Positions 1 through 7,004 of a stretch of 10,070 nt of DNA are shown piece after piece; the stretch's first letter is position 1, and each line of letters begins with the position of its first letter. The notes below the pieces were generated by a model. That model saw only the letters and a program-made list of their open reading frames with translations. It searched no databases and had not been told where the DNA came from. The DNA comes from Verrucomicrobia bacterium UBA1200 (lineage in GTDB: Bacteria; Verrucomicrobiota; Kiritimatiellia; RFP12; UBA1067), in assembly GCA_002309765.1 (NCBI GenBank), contig DBXY01000008.1:1-10070 (forward strand), read 5' to 3'. A program made the position numbers and the translations under genes.

Positions 1-305
1 TGCTGGCGGGAGCAGATGTTGCCCGCCCGGTGGACCGACTCCAACGTACCGTTCACGAATTTCCATTTCGTCGGGCCGCCCTTGTCGTTGCACCAGTTCT
101 TCTCGAAGCTCTCCTGCGTGCCGTCGAACAGGACAATCGCGTCCGAAGGGGGAACGCCAGGCTCGGCCGAAATCTTCTTGGGATTCGGACGGTTCATGTC
201 GTGCACGGCCCAAGCGTGCTTATCGGTTGGGGTATCGCCGTACAATCCGGCCATAACCGAGGTGGCGCACACCGCGCCAGCAAAAAACGTCATCAGTTTT
301 TTCAT
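1..305 (-). CDS. DUF1080 (3-keto-disaccharide hydrolase-like) secreted protein, C-terminus cut by window edge
   Basis: The first 101 codons are visible; the rest lies beyond the left edge. Residues 1-19 form a signal peptide (MKKLMTFFAGAVCATSVMA) with an A-x-A-like end, so the product is probably exported. After a short linker come 'HAWAVHDMNRPNPKKI', 'PPSDAIVLFDGT' and 'GGPTKWKFVNGTLE'. In this order they match the N-terminus of DUF1080, a LamG-like jelly-roll family whose typical form is 'PSDAIVLFDGxxLxxW'. Some family members hydrolyse 3-keto-glycosides, but most are uncharacterised, so the substrate is unknown. The ATG at 305-303 is preceded by AAGGTGG (314-320) at 8 bases. The gene starts 16 bases after the transporter stop codon, so the two are very likely co-transcribed. 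The family call is fairly secure; the enzymatic role is inferred. Confidence 0.85.
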   Translation of the reverse strand, partial: MKKLMTFFAGAVCATSVMAGLYGDTPTDKHAWAVHDMNRPNPKKISAEPGVPPSDAIVLFDGTQESFEKNWCNDKGGPTKWKFVNGTLESVHRAGNICSRQ

Positions 306-321
306 AGTCAAATCCACCTTT

Positions 322-1575
322 TTAAACTTCCTTCTTTTCAGTATGGGGTTGGAACAGTACCGCCATCAGCACCATCAAGACGGCGGAAATGCCCAGCGCG
401 ATCAGGTACGGCTGCGTCCAGTTGTGGACCTTCACCGTCTCCGCCACGTTCTGCGCGTTGGTGATTGTCTTTTCCACGAGGTTAGCGTCCAGAATCTTCT
501 GGAAGACCCAGTTGGAGAGGAGGGTGCCGCCGCCGAACATGATGAGTCCGATGAGTCCCTGCGCCTGTCCGCGCAGTTCGGCGGGTGCCGCCGCGTCAAC
601 GTACATCTGGCTACCGACAATCAACAGACCGAAGATCAAGCCGTGGATCAAGATACCGCCGAAGTCCATCGCGTCACAGCAGGTCGAACCCAGATAGAAC
701 GAACCGTAACGGAAGACCAATGCGCCAAGACCGATAACCATTGCCCACTTGTAGCCGGCTTTCTTGAGGATTAACGGGATCATCAGCATGAAGATCAGCT
801 CGAAGACCTGACCGAGGTTCATCGTCATGGTGATGAACTTGAATCCTTTCTCATCCAGATAGGCGCCGTTGTAGACGTTGTACCACTGGAAAGGCACCAT
901 CGCCAAGAGAATGAGAATCGCGAAAACCGCAAAATCCAGCCGTTTGAAAAGAACCAGCGCCTTGAGCCCGAGCGCGTCCGCGATCGACATCGGCGTACCC
1001 TTTGCCTTGGGCGGGGTGGCCGGCAGGAAGAACGCCAACACGCCGCCTAAAATGGAGGCAATCGCACCGCCCAAGAAGATGTTGGAAGTAAGGTCGAAAT
1101 TCTCAATGCCGAAGCACTTCGTACCGATAATGGAGAAGATTGCGGAAGCAACCCAGCCGAGCGAACCGAAAACGCGGATTTGCGGGAATGCCTCGGTCGT
1201 AGAGTTAGCCATCGCGATAGTCGCGGTAATCGACCACGTCGGCATATAGAACAGCATCACCAGCAACAGGCAGATAAAGAGCATCTTGGGATCGGTAATC
1301 TTCCACGCCCACAGCAGCAAAGCCGCGCCGGCGAAGTTGCACAACGCCAACACCTTTTCAGAATTCATGAAACGGTCGGAGAACATTCCGAACAGCGGAG
1401 AAGTGATGGTACCGAAGGCCATAATCATGCCGCACCAGAAGGCCCATTGCCCACCTCCTGGCATCTTCCCGACATAGGCGAACATCGGAATGAACCAAAC
1501 CGGCAGCATCATGAACTGAAGGAACATCATAGCGCTCAATTTGACGCGCATACCAATCGACATTGATCCGGGCAT
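322..1575 (-). CDS. MFS transporter, nucleoside:H+ symporter (NupG/XapB-like) family
   Basis: A 417-residue inner-membrane protein with about 12 hydrophobic segments, at roughly 11-35, 44-66, 77-91, 98-122, 136-152, 166-185, 213-231, 252-270, 277-294, 304-323, 337-356 and 388-408. A polar central loop (186-212) separates the two halves, as in major facilitator proteins. Family marks of the nucleoside:H+ symporter group are 'KLSAMMFLQFMMLPVWF' near the N-terminus, 'PQIRVFGSLGW' at 131-141, and the 'HG...YVD.AAP.ELRGQAQG' stretch at 311-340. Length is normal for the family. NupG and XapB carry nucleosides; many distant relatives in Planctomycetes, Verrucomicrobia and Bacteroidetes lie beside sugar genes, so a sugar substrate is equally possible. 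The ATG at 1575 has AGGAG (1584-1588) 8 bases upstream, favouring it over the next Met at residue 5. It is the first gene of an operon with the DUF1080 gene and has its own promoter upstream. Confidence 0.88.
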   Translation of the reverse strand: MPGSMSIGMRVKLSAMMFLQFMMLPVWFIPMFAYVGKMPGGGQWAFWCGMIMAFGTITSPLFGMFSDRFMNSEKVLALCNFAGAALLLWAWKITDPKMLFICLLLVMLFYMPTWSITATIAMANSTTEAFPQIRVFGSLGWVASAIFSIIGTKCFGIENFDLTSNIFLGGAIASILGGVLAFFLPATPPKAKGTPMSIADALGLKALVLFKRLDFAVFAILILLAMVPFQWYNVYNGAYLDEKGFKFITMTMNLGQVFELIFMLMIPLILKKAGYKWAMVIGLGALVFRYGSFYLGSTCCDAMDFGGILIHGLIFGLLIVGSQMYVDAAAPAELRGQAQGLIGLIMFGGGTLLSNWVFQKILDANLVEKTITNAQNVAETVKVHNWTQPYLIALGISAVLMVLMAVLFQPHTEKKEV

Positions 1576-1646
1576 AACTCCCTCTCCTATCAGGTTAAAA
1601 ACAACAACAGACTCTTGGATTTAGGCAACACGCCTTAACCACTGTT

Positions 1647-1683
1647 TGCTGATATTATCCCAATTTTTGTGTTGAATTGTCAA
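1647..1683 (-). promoter_or_regulatory. Sigma70-like promoter of the MFS/DUF1080 operon
   Basis: On the minus strand a consensus TTGACA (1683-1678) is followed after 18 bases by GATAAT (1659-1654), one mismatch from the -10 consensus. The expected transcription start is about 1647, giving a leader of roughly 72 bases before the transporter ATG. Seen directly in sequence; activity is inferred. Confidence 0.7.
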
Positions 1684-1707
1684 TCAAAAGAAGCTAATAT
1701 TGTGGCA
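1672..1707 (+). promoter_or_regulatory. Sigma70-like promoter of coaB, predicted to give a leaderless mRNA
   Basis: On the plus strand TTGAAT (1672-1677) is followed after 17 bases by TAATAT (1695-1700). The normal start distance of about 7 bases places transcription initiation at 1707, the A of the coaB ATG. No Shine-Dalgarno-like sequence lies between the -10 box and the ATG, which fits a leaderless transcript. Its -35 hexamer directly abuts the -35 hexamer of the opposing promoter. Confidence 0.6.
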
Positions 1708-2354
1708 TGAAAATTTTAATAACCGCCGGGCCAACCCGGGAATTTTTGGATCCGGTCCGATTTTTGAGCAACCGGTCAACCGGAAAAATGGGGTTTGCCG
1801 TCGCAACCGCAGCCGCCGAAGCCGGACACAGCGTCACGCTGGTCGCCGGTCCGGTGCAACTTGACACGCCGAATGGCGTGTGCCGGCTTGATGTGGTGAG
1901 CGCGCTGGAAATGCTTGACACCGTGCAGCGGGAACTCCCCGCCTACGACGCGCTGGTGATGACCGCCGCCGTGGCGGATTGGCGACCAAAGCGCACGGCG
2001 GCGGAAAAACTCAAAAAACGCGATATGTCCGCCGTGCTGGAGCTGGAGCCGAACCCCGATATCCTTAAAACCTTGCTTCCGCAAAAAGGCGACCGGATTT
2101 TCGTCGGTTTTGCCGCCGAGACCGGCGACCCGTTGGCCGAGGCGTCGCGCAAGCTCGCCGCCAAGGGGTTGGACCTGATGGTGGCGAACGACGTTTCGCG
2201 GCCGGACGCAGGATTCGAGGTCGATACCAATCTGGTTACGTTGCTCATGCCCGACAATTCCCCGGTGCCCCTGCCCTTGCTGAACAAACTGGAGGTCGGG
2301 AGGATTATCGTGGATTGGCTGGAGCGAAAGAAAGGCCGAACTGATAAGGCCTGA
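1707..2354 (+). CDS. coaB: Phosphopantothenate-cysteine ligase, stand-alone CoaB
   Basis: A 215-residue cytoplasmic enzyme of coenzyme A synthesis. It joins 4'-phosphopantothenate to cysteine, with CTP activation in most bacteria. All hallmark motifs of the CoaB half of CoaBC (Dfp) are present: 'ITAGPTRE' at 5-12, 'SNRSTGKMG' at 21-29, 'AAVADWRP' at 87-94, the lysine-rich 'KLKKRD' at 101-106, 'EPNPDIL' at 114-120, 'VGFAAET' at 133-139, and 'VANDVSRPDAGF' at 159-170, which includes the conserved Asn of the nucleotide and intermediate site. In most bacteria this domain is the C-terminal half of a roughly 400-residue fusion with the decarboxylase CoaC. Here it starts directly at the ligase domain, with no CoaC region upstream in any frame, so CoaC must be encoded elsewhere. 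The ATG lacks a Shine-Dalgarno sequence but lies at the predicted transcription start. The gene converges on the GH3 gene with only 4 bases between stop codons. Confidence 0.93.
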   Translation: MKILITAGPTREFLDPVRFLSNRSTGKMGFAVATAAAEAGHSVTLVAGPVQLDTPNGVCRLDVVSALEMLDTVQRELPAYDALVMTAAVADWRPKRTAAEKLKKRDMSAVLELEPNPDILKTLLPQKGDRIFVGFAAETGDPLAEASRKLAAKGLDLMVANDVSRPDAGFEVDTNLVTLLMPDNSPVPLPLLNKLEVGRIIVDWLERKKGRTDKA

Positions 2355-2358
2355 TTTA

Positions 2359-4419
2359 TCAATCGCGGAGTTTTTCAGCAAGCACTGTCGCGCTTTGCAC
2401 TCCCGCGTCAAATCCGGGCTGACCGCCGCCGACAAACACCGTTGACTCGCCAGCCGGCAAGAACGGTTTCCCGTCCTCGCCAAACACCTCAAACCTGCTC
2501 GCGGGCAGTGCAACGCTGACCGTTTTAGCCTCACCTGGCTGCAGCGCGACGCGGGCAAACGCCGCGAGATGGTGGAGTCTGCGGTCATGGGCGGATTCCG
2601 GGGCCCGCACATAGAGCTGCACCACCTCTTCACCCGCGCACTTACCGGTGTTGATGACCGTAACCTCCGCCACCGCTTTGCCCTTTTCAGCCGAAAGTTT
2701 CAACCTCGAATAGGCAAAGGTGGTGTAGGACAGCCCGTAACCGAAGGGATACGCCGCCTTTTCGCCGTAGATGTAGGTGCGTCCAGTCAGCGCGTACGAC
2801 TTGAAATCCGGGATGTCCGCATACGATGTCGGATAGGTAATTGGGAGCCGTCCCGAAAAATTCGCCTTGCCGAAAATCAACCGTCCAAGCGCGCGTCCGC
2901 CCTGTTCGCCGGGATACCAGGCCACCACCACCGCATCGCAAAACTCCGCCAGCGATTTTAGGTCAAACGGGCTGCATCCGAACACAACGGCTATCAGCTT
3001 TTGACCATTTCCGCGAAGACGGTTGCGGAGATCCTTCAGCAATTTAACCTGGCGTTCCGGGATACCGTACGATTTGCGGTCGCCGCCGCTGTCGCCTTCC
3101 TCGCCTTCATCTTCGGCGGTAATGCCGACGCAAGCGACGATTGCATCGCATCCATCCAGCCCCATGTGCGATATTTTCACCCCGGGACCGGCCTCGGCGG
3201 CAATTCCGGTCAAGCAGGTTACGGGCTGGGCGGAATAGCCGTTGTAATTGCCGTACAGCGCGACTTCGTCCAGGGCACGGAGACCGGTAACCCCCAAGAA
3301 ACGGATTTTATCTGCATTTAACGGCAACGCGCCGTTGTTATGCACTAGCACCATCGATTTTTCGGCGGATTCAAGCGCCAACGCGCGGTGCGCGTCATTG
3401 GCGACGGATTCGGCACCCAACCCGTCCCACGGCGTGGAACCGGGCGGATCAAACTGGCCGAGTTTCGCCCGCGTCCGGTAAAGCCGCGCCAGCGGCGCCG
3501 CAAGTTCGTCCGCCGTGACCCTGCCGTCCTTAAGCGCAGCGCGCAAACAGCCGTAGGTGCCCTCCGAGCAGAGATCCAGCCCGGCGGCAATGGCGGATTT
3601 GGAGGCCTCTACCGTGTCCTTAACGTAATGGTGGCCGCGTAAGACATCGTTAACCGCGCCGACGTCGCTGACCACATGTCCGGCGAATCCCCACTCGCCG
3701 CGCAAAAGATCGGTAAGCAGCCATTTGTTGGCGCAGCACGGCACTCCGTTCACCGCGCTGTACGCCCCCATCACGCTCTCGACTTTTCCCTCGACCACCA
3801 ATGCCTTAAAGGCGGGTAGATAATATTCCGCGAGATCCCGGGGGGAAACTTTCGCGTCAAAACCGTGCCGCAATGCTTCCGGTCCGGAATGAACGGCGAA
3901 ATGTTTAGCGCAAGCCGCCACTTTGAGATACTTGGGATCGTTACCCTGCATCCCTTTCACAAACGCCGTACCCATCGCTCCGGAAAGATACGGATCTTCG
4001 CCAAACGTTTCCTGCCCACGCCCCCAACGCGGGTCGCGGAAAAGATTGACGTTTGGACTCCAAAAAGTCAACCCCTCGTAAATGCCGCGTTCGCCGCGTT
4101 TTACGAAGAGGTTGTGTTTGGCTCGGGCTTCGGTTGAAATCGCGTCCGCCACCCGGTATTCAAGGTCGGCGTCGAAAGTCGCGGCCATCGCCATCGACTG
4201 CGGAAATACGGTGGCCAACCCGGCGCGGGCCACACCATGCAACGCTTCGTTCCACCAGTGGTAAGCCGGGATACCAAGGCGCGGCACCGCCGGCGAGTCC
4301 ATCATCAGCTGGCCCACCCGCTCTTCTCCGGTGAGCTGCGCGACCAGTTCTTCCGGGGTCGCCGCATTTGCACACCCAACCAACGCAAAAACCGCTGCCG
4401 TCATCGCAACTTTTTTCAT
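2359..4419 (-). CDS. Exported GH3 beta-xylosidase/beta-glucosidase-type glycoside hydrolase
   Basis: A 686-residue family 3 glycoside hydrolase. Residues 1-20 form an export signal; 'LVGC' at 13-16 fits a lipoprotein box, but signal peptidase I cleavage after 'ANA' is also possible. The N-terminal barrel carries 'WWNEALHGV' at 55-63, 'FPQSMAMAATFD' at 72-83, 'DPRWGRGQETFGEDP' at 129-143, 'KHF' at 172-174, and 'VVSDVGAV' at 249-256 with the expected nucleophile Asp252. The second domain has the acidic 'EGEE...GGDR' segment (438-448), where the acid/base glutamate lies in this subgroup, then 'WYPGEQGG' and 'GRLPITYP'. From about 568 a fibronectin III-like domain closes the protein. The 'WWNEALHG' type is common in xylosidase/arabinofuranosidase-like members; the exact substrate is uncertain. 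There is no PA14 insert, unlike many longer relatives. The gene is second in a unit with the arabinofuranosidase, 19 bases downstream of it. The 5' end is set by the signal peptide and a good ribosome site. Confidence 0.92.
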   Translation of the reverse strand: MKKVAMTAAVFALVGCANAATPEELVAQLTGEERVGQLMMDSPAVPRLGIPAYHWWNEALHGVARAGLATVFPQSMAMAATFDADLEYRVADAISTEARAKHNLFVKRGERGIYEGLTFWSPNVNLFRDPRWGRGQETFGEDPYLSGAMGTAFVKGMQGNDPKYLKVAACAKHFAVHSGPEALRHGFDAKVSPRDLAEYYLPAFKALVVEGKVESVMGAYSAVNGVPCCANKWLLTDLLRGEWGFAGHVVSDVGAVNDVLRGHHYVKDTVEASKSAIAAGLDLCSEGTYGCLRAALKDGRVTADELAAPLARLYRTRAKLGQFDPPGSTPWDGLGAESVANDAHRALALESAEKSMVLVHNNGALPLNADKIRFLGVTGLRALDEVALYGNYNGYSAQPVTCLTGIAAEAGPGVKISHMGLDGCDAIVACVGITAEDEGEEGDSGGDRKSYGIPERQVKLLKDLRNRLRGNGQKLIAVVFGCSPFDLKSLAEFCDAVVVAWYPGEQGGRALGRLIFGKANFSGRLPITYPTSYADIPDFKSYALTGRTYIYGEKAAYPFGYGLSYTTFAYSRLKLSAEKGKAVAEVTVINTGKCAGEEVVQLYVRAPESAHDRRLHHLAAFARVALQPGEAKTVSVALPASRFEVFGEDGKPFLPAGESTVFVGGGQPGFDAGVQSATVLAEKLRD

Positions 4420-4427
4420 TGCCACAG

Positions 4428-4433
4428 TCCTTT
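4428..4433 (-). promoter_or_regulatory. Ribosome binding site fixing the GH3 start
   Basis: AAAGGA on the minus strand lies 8 bases before the ATG at 4419-4417. The reading frame stays open about 102 codons further upstream, into the preceding gene, but that extension would place the signal peptide internally. This site and the signal peptide together choose 4419. Confidence 0.75.
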
Positions 4434-4438
4434 CATTA

Positions 4439-6889
4439 TTACTGCTCGTCCCTAACCATCCAAAGCCCGAATATTCCGCCGGCGGTGTTGCCGGGTTTCG
4501 GGACAAAACGCACTTCGACACTCTTTTTGCCGGCGGTAAGCTCTTCGGGTACGGGCATTTCGCGGAAGATAAAACCAGGCTTTTGATTATCAACCAGATT
4601 CTCCGTGAAAATAACCTTGCCGTCCACCAGCACGTCAAACGAGCGTCCGCCGCGTTCGCGCGCCAGATATTTGCCGACAAGCCTACGCGCACCCGGCTGC
4701 TCGCCCACGGCGAGCCGGTACGCAAAAAATCCGTCGCTCACGGCATGACGCCAACGGTGCTCATGGTGCTCGCCGTAAAGCCCGGTGCCGGAATCGGTCT
4801 TTTCGCCCGTGAGGCCGTGCGCCTTCTCGCTCGTGGTGTCGCCGATCGCCACGAAGTCAACCATTCGCTTTGCAAGTTCCCCCTCCCTCGCGCGAGCCTC
4901 GACAAACGCCCTCTCCTCCTCCGGATCGGCAAGCCGCCAATACATCGTGTAGCGGCTGAAGTGAAGATCGTACATTGGCTTGAGGAGAATGTCACTCCCC
5001 TTCAGACGGAACGCAATCGCACCGCCCGTTGTGCGCCCAAGGCAGCTTGCGGGATCGGTCGCGGCCGATGCGGGAACTATCGGCATCGCAAGCGGCTTGC
5101 CAAGCTTCCAGCTTGATGTGCTGGATGCCGGCGGATGGGCAATGTAGTCGCTCTGCTTCAGCCCTTCGCTTCCAAGGTCGCCTACGAGCAGCGTGGGGCC
5201 ATAGAAGAAGGCGACGTATTTCTTCGAACCGGGCAGGAACTCGGCACGGAGCGTCATCGGGAACTCAATATCAATCCTATCCCCCACCTTCCATTCGCGC
5301 TCAATGCAAACATCGGCGCTGCCATCTGGAATCATGTGCCAGATTACGCGCGCGCCGTTCACGTACACCGCAAAATCTTCACCCGACCAAAATGGATGGC
5401 GCACCTTCACCGTGAACTTCGGATCCTTGCCGACGGCCTCCACCTTTACGCACGACGTCTCACCGTAGGGAAACGCAGTCTCCTGGCGGAGCCTCACGCC
5501 GCGAGCCTTCCAGTCGAGCGTCGCCGGCGCGAAGAGCTGAACAGTCACCGCACTCTCGTCCGGCGCGTGGGTGAACACCATCTGGCCGTATTTGCCGGGT
5601 GCCTCGAACCCGGTGCCGGTGCAGCACCACATGGAGTCAAACTCGTCCGAATACGTGCGCGACGCGCCGGGCTTCGGCGGCGTGTAGTAGATCGTGCGGC
5701 CAAGGATCGGGTCGTGCGTGGAGAGCAGATGATCGAAAAGGACCCGTTCGTAGAAGTCGATTACCCCAGACGACGGACTCGTCTCGAACAGCGCCTCCGC
5801 CTGGCGCAGCATGTTCACGGAGTTGCACGACTCGGGCCCGCCGTCCATGAAGAGTTTCTTCTCGAATTCGGCCTTCGGAAAGAGATGTTCGCGGTGGGAG
5901 TTTCCGCCGTTAGCCCAGGCATGGTCGCAGGTGAACGCATTCCAGGCATGGATGATCGAGTTGTGCAGTTTCTCCTCGCCCGTGATGCGATAGACGCGCT
6001 CGAACCCGGTGAACTTGGGAATCTCGTTGTTCGCGTGGTGGAAACACAGGTGGTCCACATTGCCGTCCGCGAGCGGCGCGAGCATCCGCTCGTGGCACAG
6101 GCGACGCGCCCAGCGGCGGTATTTCCCGTCGCCCGTCATCTGGAATGCATAGACGAACGTCTCCGGTAACGAACCGTGTTCGCAGTCGAGCACCTTCTGC
6201 AATTGCACGTCGTCCAGTTTCTCGATGATGGTGTTGCCGAACCAGTCGGAGAGGCGCAGAAACACGCGCTTCGCCTTTTCGCTGTCCGTCGCGAGGTAGA
6301 TGCGCCAGAGGCCGAGGAGGATTTTGTTCATCGTGTAGATCGGCTCGAAGCGTCCGTTTATGAACGCGCCGTACTCGGTCTTCGGATTGATCTTGACGTC
6401 AATCTTTCCCGAAGCGATTTCATCGAACACCTTGCGCCCGTCTTTTACGGCAAGCGCGTAACCGTCTCCGTGCGCGTTCTGCACCTCCTCCAGTTCATCG
6501 ACAATGTAGAGCAGCCGGCGTTTCAGTTCCTCGTCGCCAGTCGCCTCTACGGTCATCGCCGCCCCGGCCATGTAGAAGCCGAGGATGTGTCCGGCGAGGT
6601 CGAGCCCGTTTTTCGGCGATTCCCATCCGTTGTACGACTCCGCCTTCGGCTTGAGGCCGGCCTCCAAGCGGAAACGGCTCAGCAGGCGGTCCGGCTCCAG
6701 TTTCAGCAAATACCTGCGGTTCTGCTCCTGCTGCGCTTGCAGCGGACCGCCGGTCAACCGCATACAGCTAAGCGGGAAAACGCACTCCTTCGGTTGCGGC
6801 AAATTACTTTCCGCCAACAACGCGGGCGGCGTTACAACCGACAAACCGATAAACACGAATCTGGCAAATACCGCAGATAAAGATTTCAT
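4439..6889 (-). CDS. Exported beta-L-arabinofuranosidase, DUF1680 fold (GH127/GH146 type)
   Basis: An 816-residue exported enzyme expected to release L-arabinofuranose from beta-linked plant glycans. Residues 1-27 form a signal peptide (basic start, hydrophobic core, 'ALLAES'). The (alpha/alpha)6-type catalytic domain covers about 36-440, with 'GGPLQAQQEQNRRYLL' at 47-62, 'GHILGFYMAGAAM' at 100-112, and 'IPKFTGFERVYRITG' at 290-304. In characterised relatives a zinc site of one Glu and three Cys surrounds a cysteine nucleophile. The matching residues here are Glu353 and Cys355 ('PESCNSVNM') and Cys422-Cys423 ('MWCCTGTG'); Glu334 in 'GGNSHREH' is the likely acid/base. Beta-sandwich domains follow ('FFYGPTLLVGDLG' at 561-573), then a DUF4986-like region from about 677 ('DFVAIGDTTSEKAH') and a final sandwich ending 'GNTAGGIFGLW'. 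The ATG at 6889 is preferred; a GTG 12 bases upstream is possible, and only a weak GGGA precedes the ATG. The GH127 versus GH146 assignment is not decided. Confidence 0.9.
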   Translation of the reverse strand: MKSLSAVFARFVFIGLSVVTPPALLAESNLPQPKECVFPLSCMRLTGGPLQAQQEQNRRYLLKLEPDRLLSRFRLEAGLKPKAESYNGWESPKNGLDLAGHILGFYMAGAAMTVEATGDEELKRRLLYIVDELEEVQNAHGDGYALAVKDGRKVFDEIASGKIDVKINPKTEYGAFINGRFEPIYTMNKILLGLWRIYLATDSEKAKRVFLRLSDWFGNTIIEKLDDVQLQKVLDCEHGSLPETFVYAFQMTGDGKYRRWARRLCHERMLAPLADGNVDHLCFHHANNEIPKFTGFERVYRITGEEKLHNSIIHAWNAFTCDHAWANGGNSHREHLFPKAEFEKKLFMDGGPESCNSVNMLRQAEALFETSPSSGVIDFYERVLFDHLLSTHDPILGRTIYYTPPKPGASRTYSDEFDSMWCCTGTGFEAPGKYGQMVFTHAPDESAVTVQLFAPATLDWKARGVRLRQETAFPYGETSCVKVEAVGKDPKFTVKVRHPFWSGEDFAVYVNGARVIWHMIPDGSADVCIEREWKVGDRIDIEFPMTLRAEFLPGSKKYVAFFYGPTLLVGDLGSEGLKQSDYIAHPPASSTSSWKLGKPLAMPIVPASAATDPASCLGRTTGGAIAFRLKGSDILLKPMYDLHFSRYTMYWRLADPEEERAFVEARAREGELAKRMVDFVAIGDTTSEKAHGLTGEKTDSGTGLYGEHHEHRWRHAVSDGFFAYRLAVGEQPGARRLVGKYLARERGGRSFDVLVDGKVIFTENLVDNQKPGFIFREMPVPEELTAGKKSVEVRFVPKPGNTAGGIFGLWMVRDEQ

Positions 6890-6936
6890 CGTTTTTCCCA
6901 CAGCTCACATACGTTCTACGGTTTTTCAATCGACGC

Positions 6937-6970
6937 AGGCGCATCCCCAGCCTTCACCGGGGATGCGCCT
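6937..6970 (-). terminator. Strong 12-bp hairpin after the LamG gene, without a U-tract
   Basis: AGGCGCATCCCC (6937-6948) and GGGGATGCGCCT (6959-6970) are perfect inverted copies around a 10-base loop. The hairpin begins 34 bases past the LamG stop codon and ends 47 bases before the arabinofuranosidase ATG. Neither strand has a T-run after the stem, so it is not a classical intrinsic terminator. It may end transcription by another mode, or protect the 3' end of the upstream mRNA. I see no convincing sigma70 promoter in the bases left between hairpin and ATG; the best candidate is a TTGAAA with no suitable -10 box. Confidence 0.6.
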
Positions 6971-7004
6971 AAAGTCATTACGATATGGATTTATCCCAAA
7001 AGCA

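Noticed and set aside
1621..1638. Imperfect palindrome TTAGGC-AACAC-GCCTTAA in the transporter leader, as a possible operator
   Set aside because: Only four base pairs are uninterrupted around a 5-base centre, no second copy is seen nearby, and no regulator gene is in the window. Its position just after the predicted start is suggestive only.
1776..2633. 285-codon open frame on the minus strand across coaB and the GH3 3' end
   Set aside because: It is antisense to all the conserved CoaB motifs and spans the convergent junction. The translation is low-complexity and Arg-rich, and no start signal is seen.
4420..4725. 102-codon upstream extension of the GH3 reading frame
   Set aside because: It overlaps the 3' end of the arabinofuranosidase gene, has no family similarity, and would bury a clear signal peptide and ribosome site inside the protein.
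5135..6169. 344-codon open frame on the plus strand opposite the arabinofuranosidase gene
   Set aside because: It lies wholly antisense to a gene with intact catalytic motifs. Its translation is rich in Arg, His and Val with no recognisable domain, as expected from the complement of a GC-rich gene.
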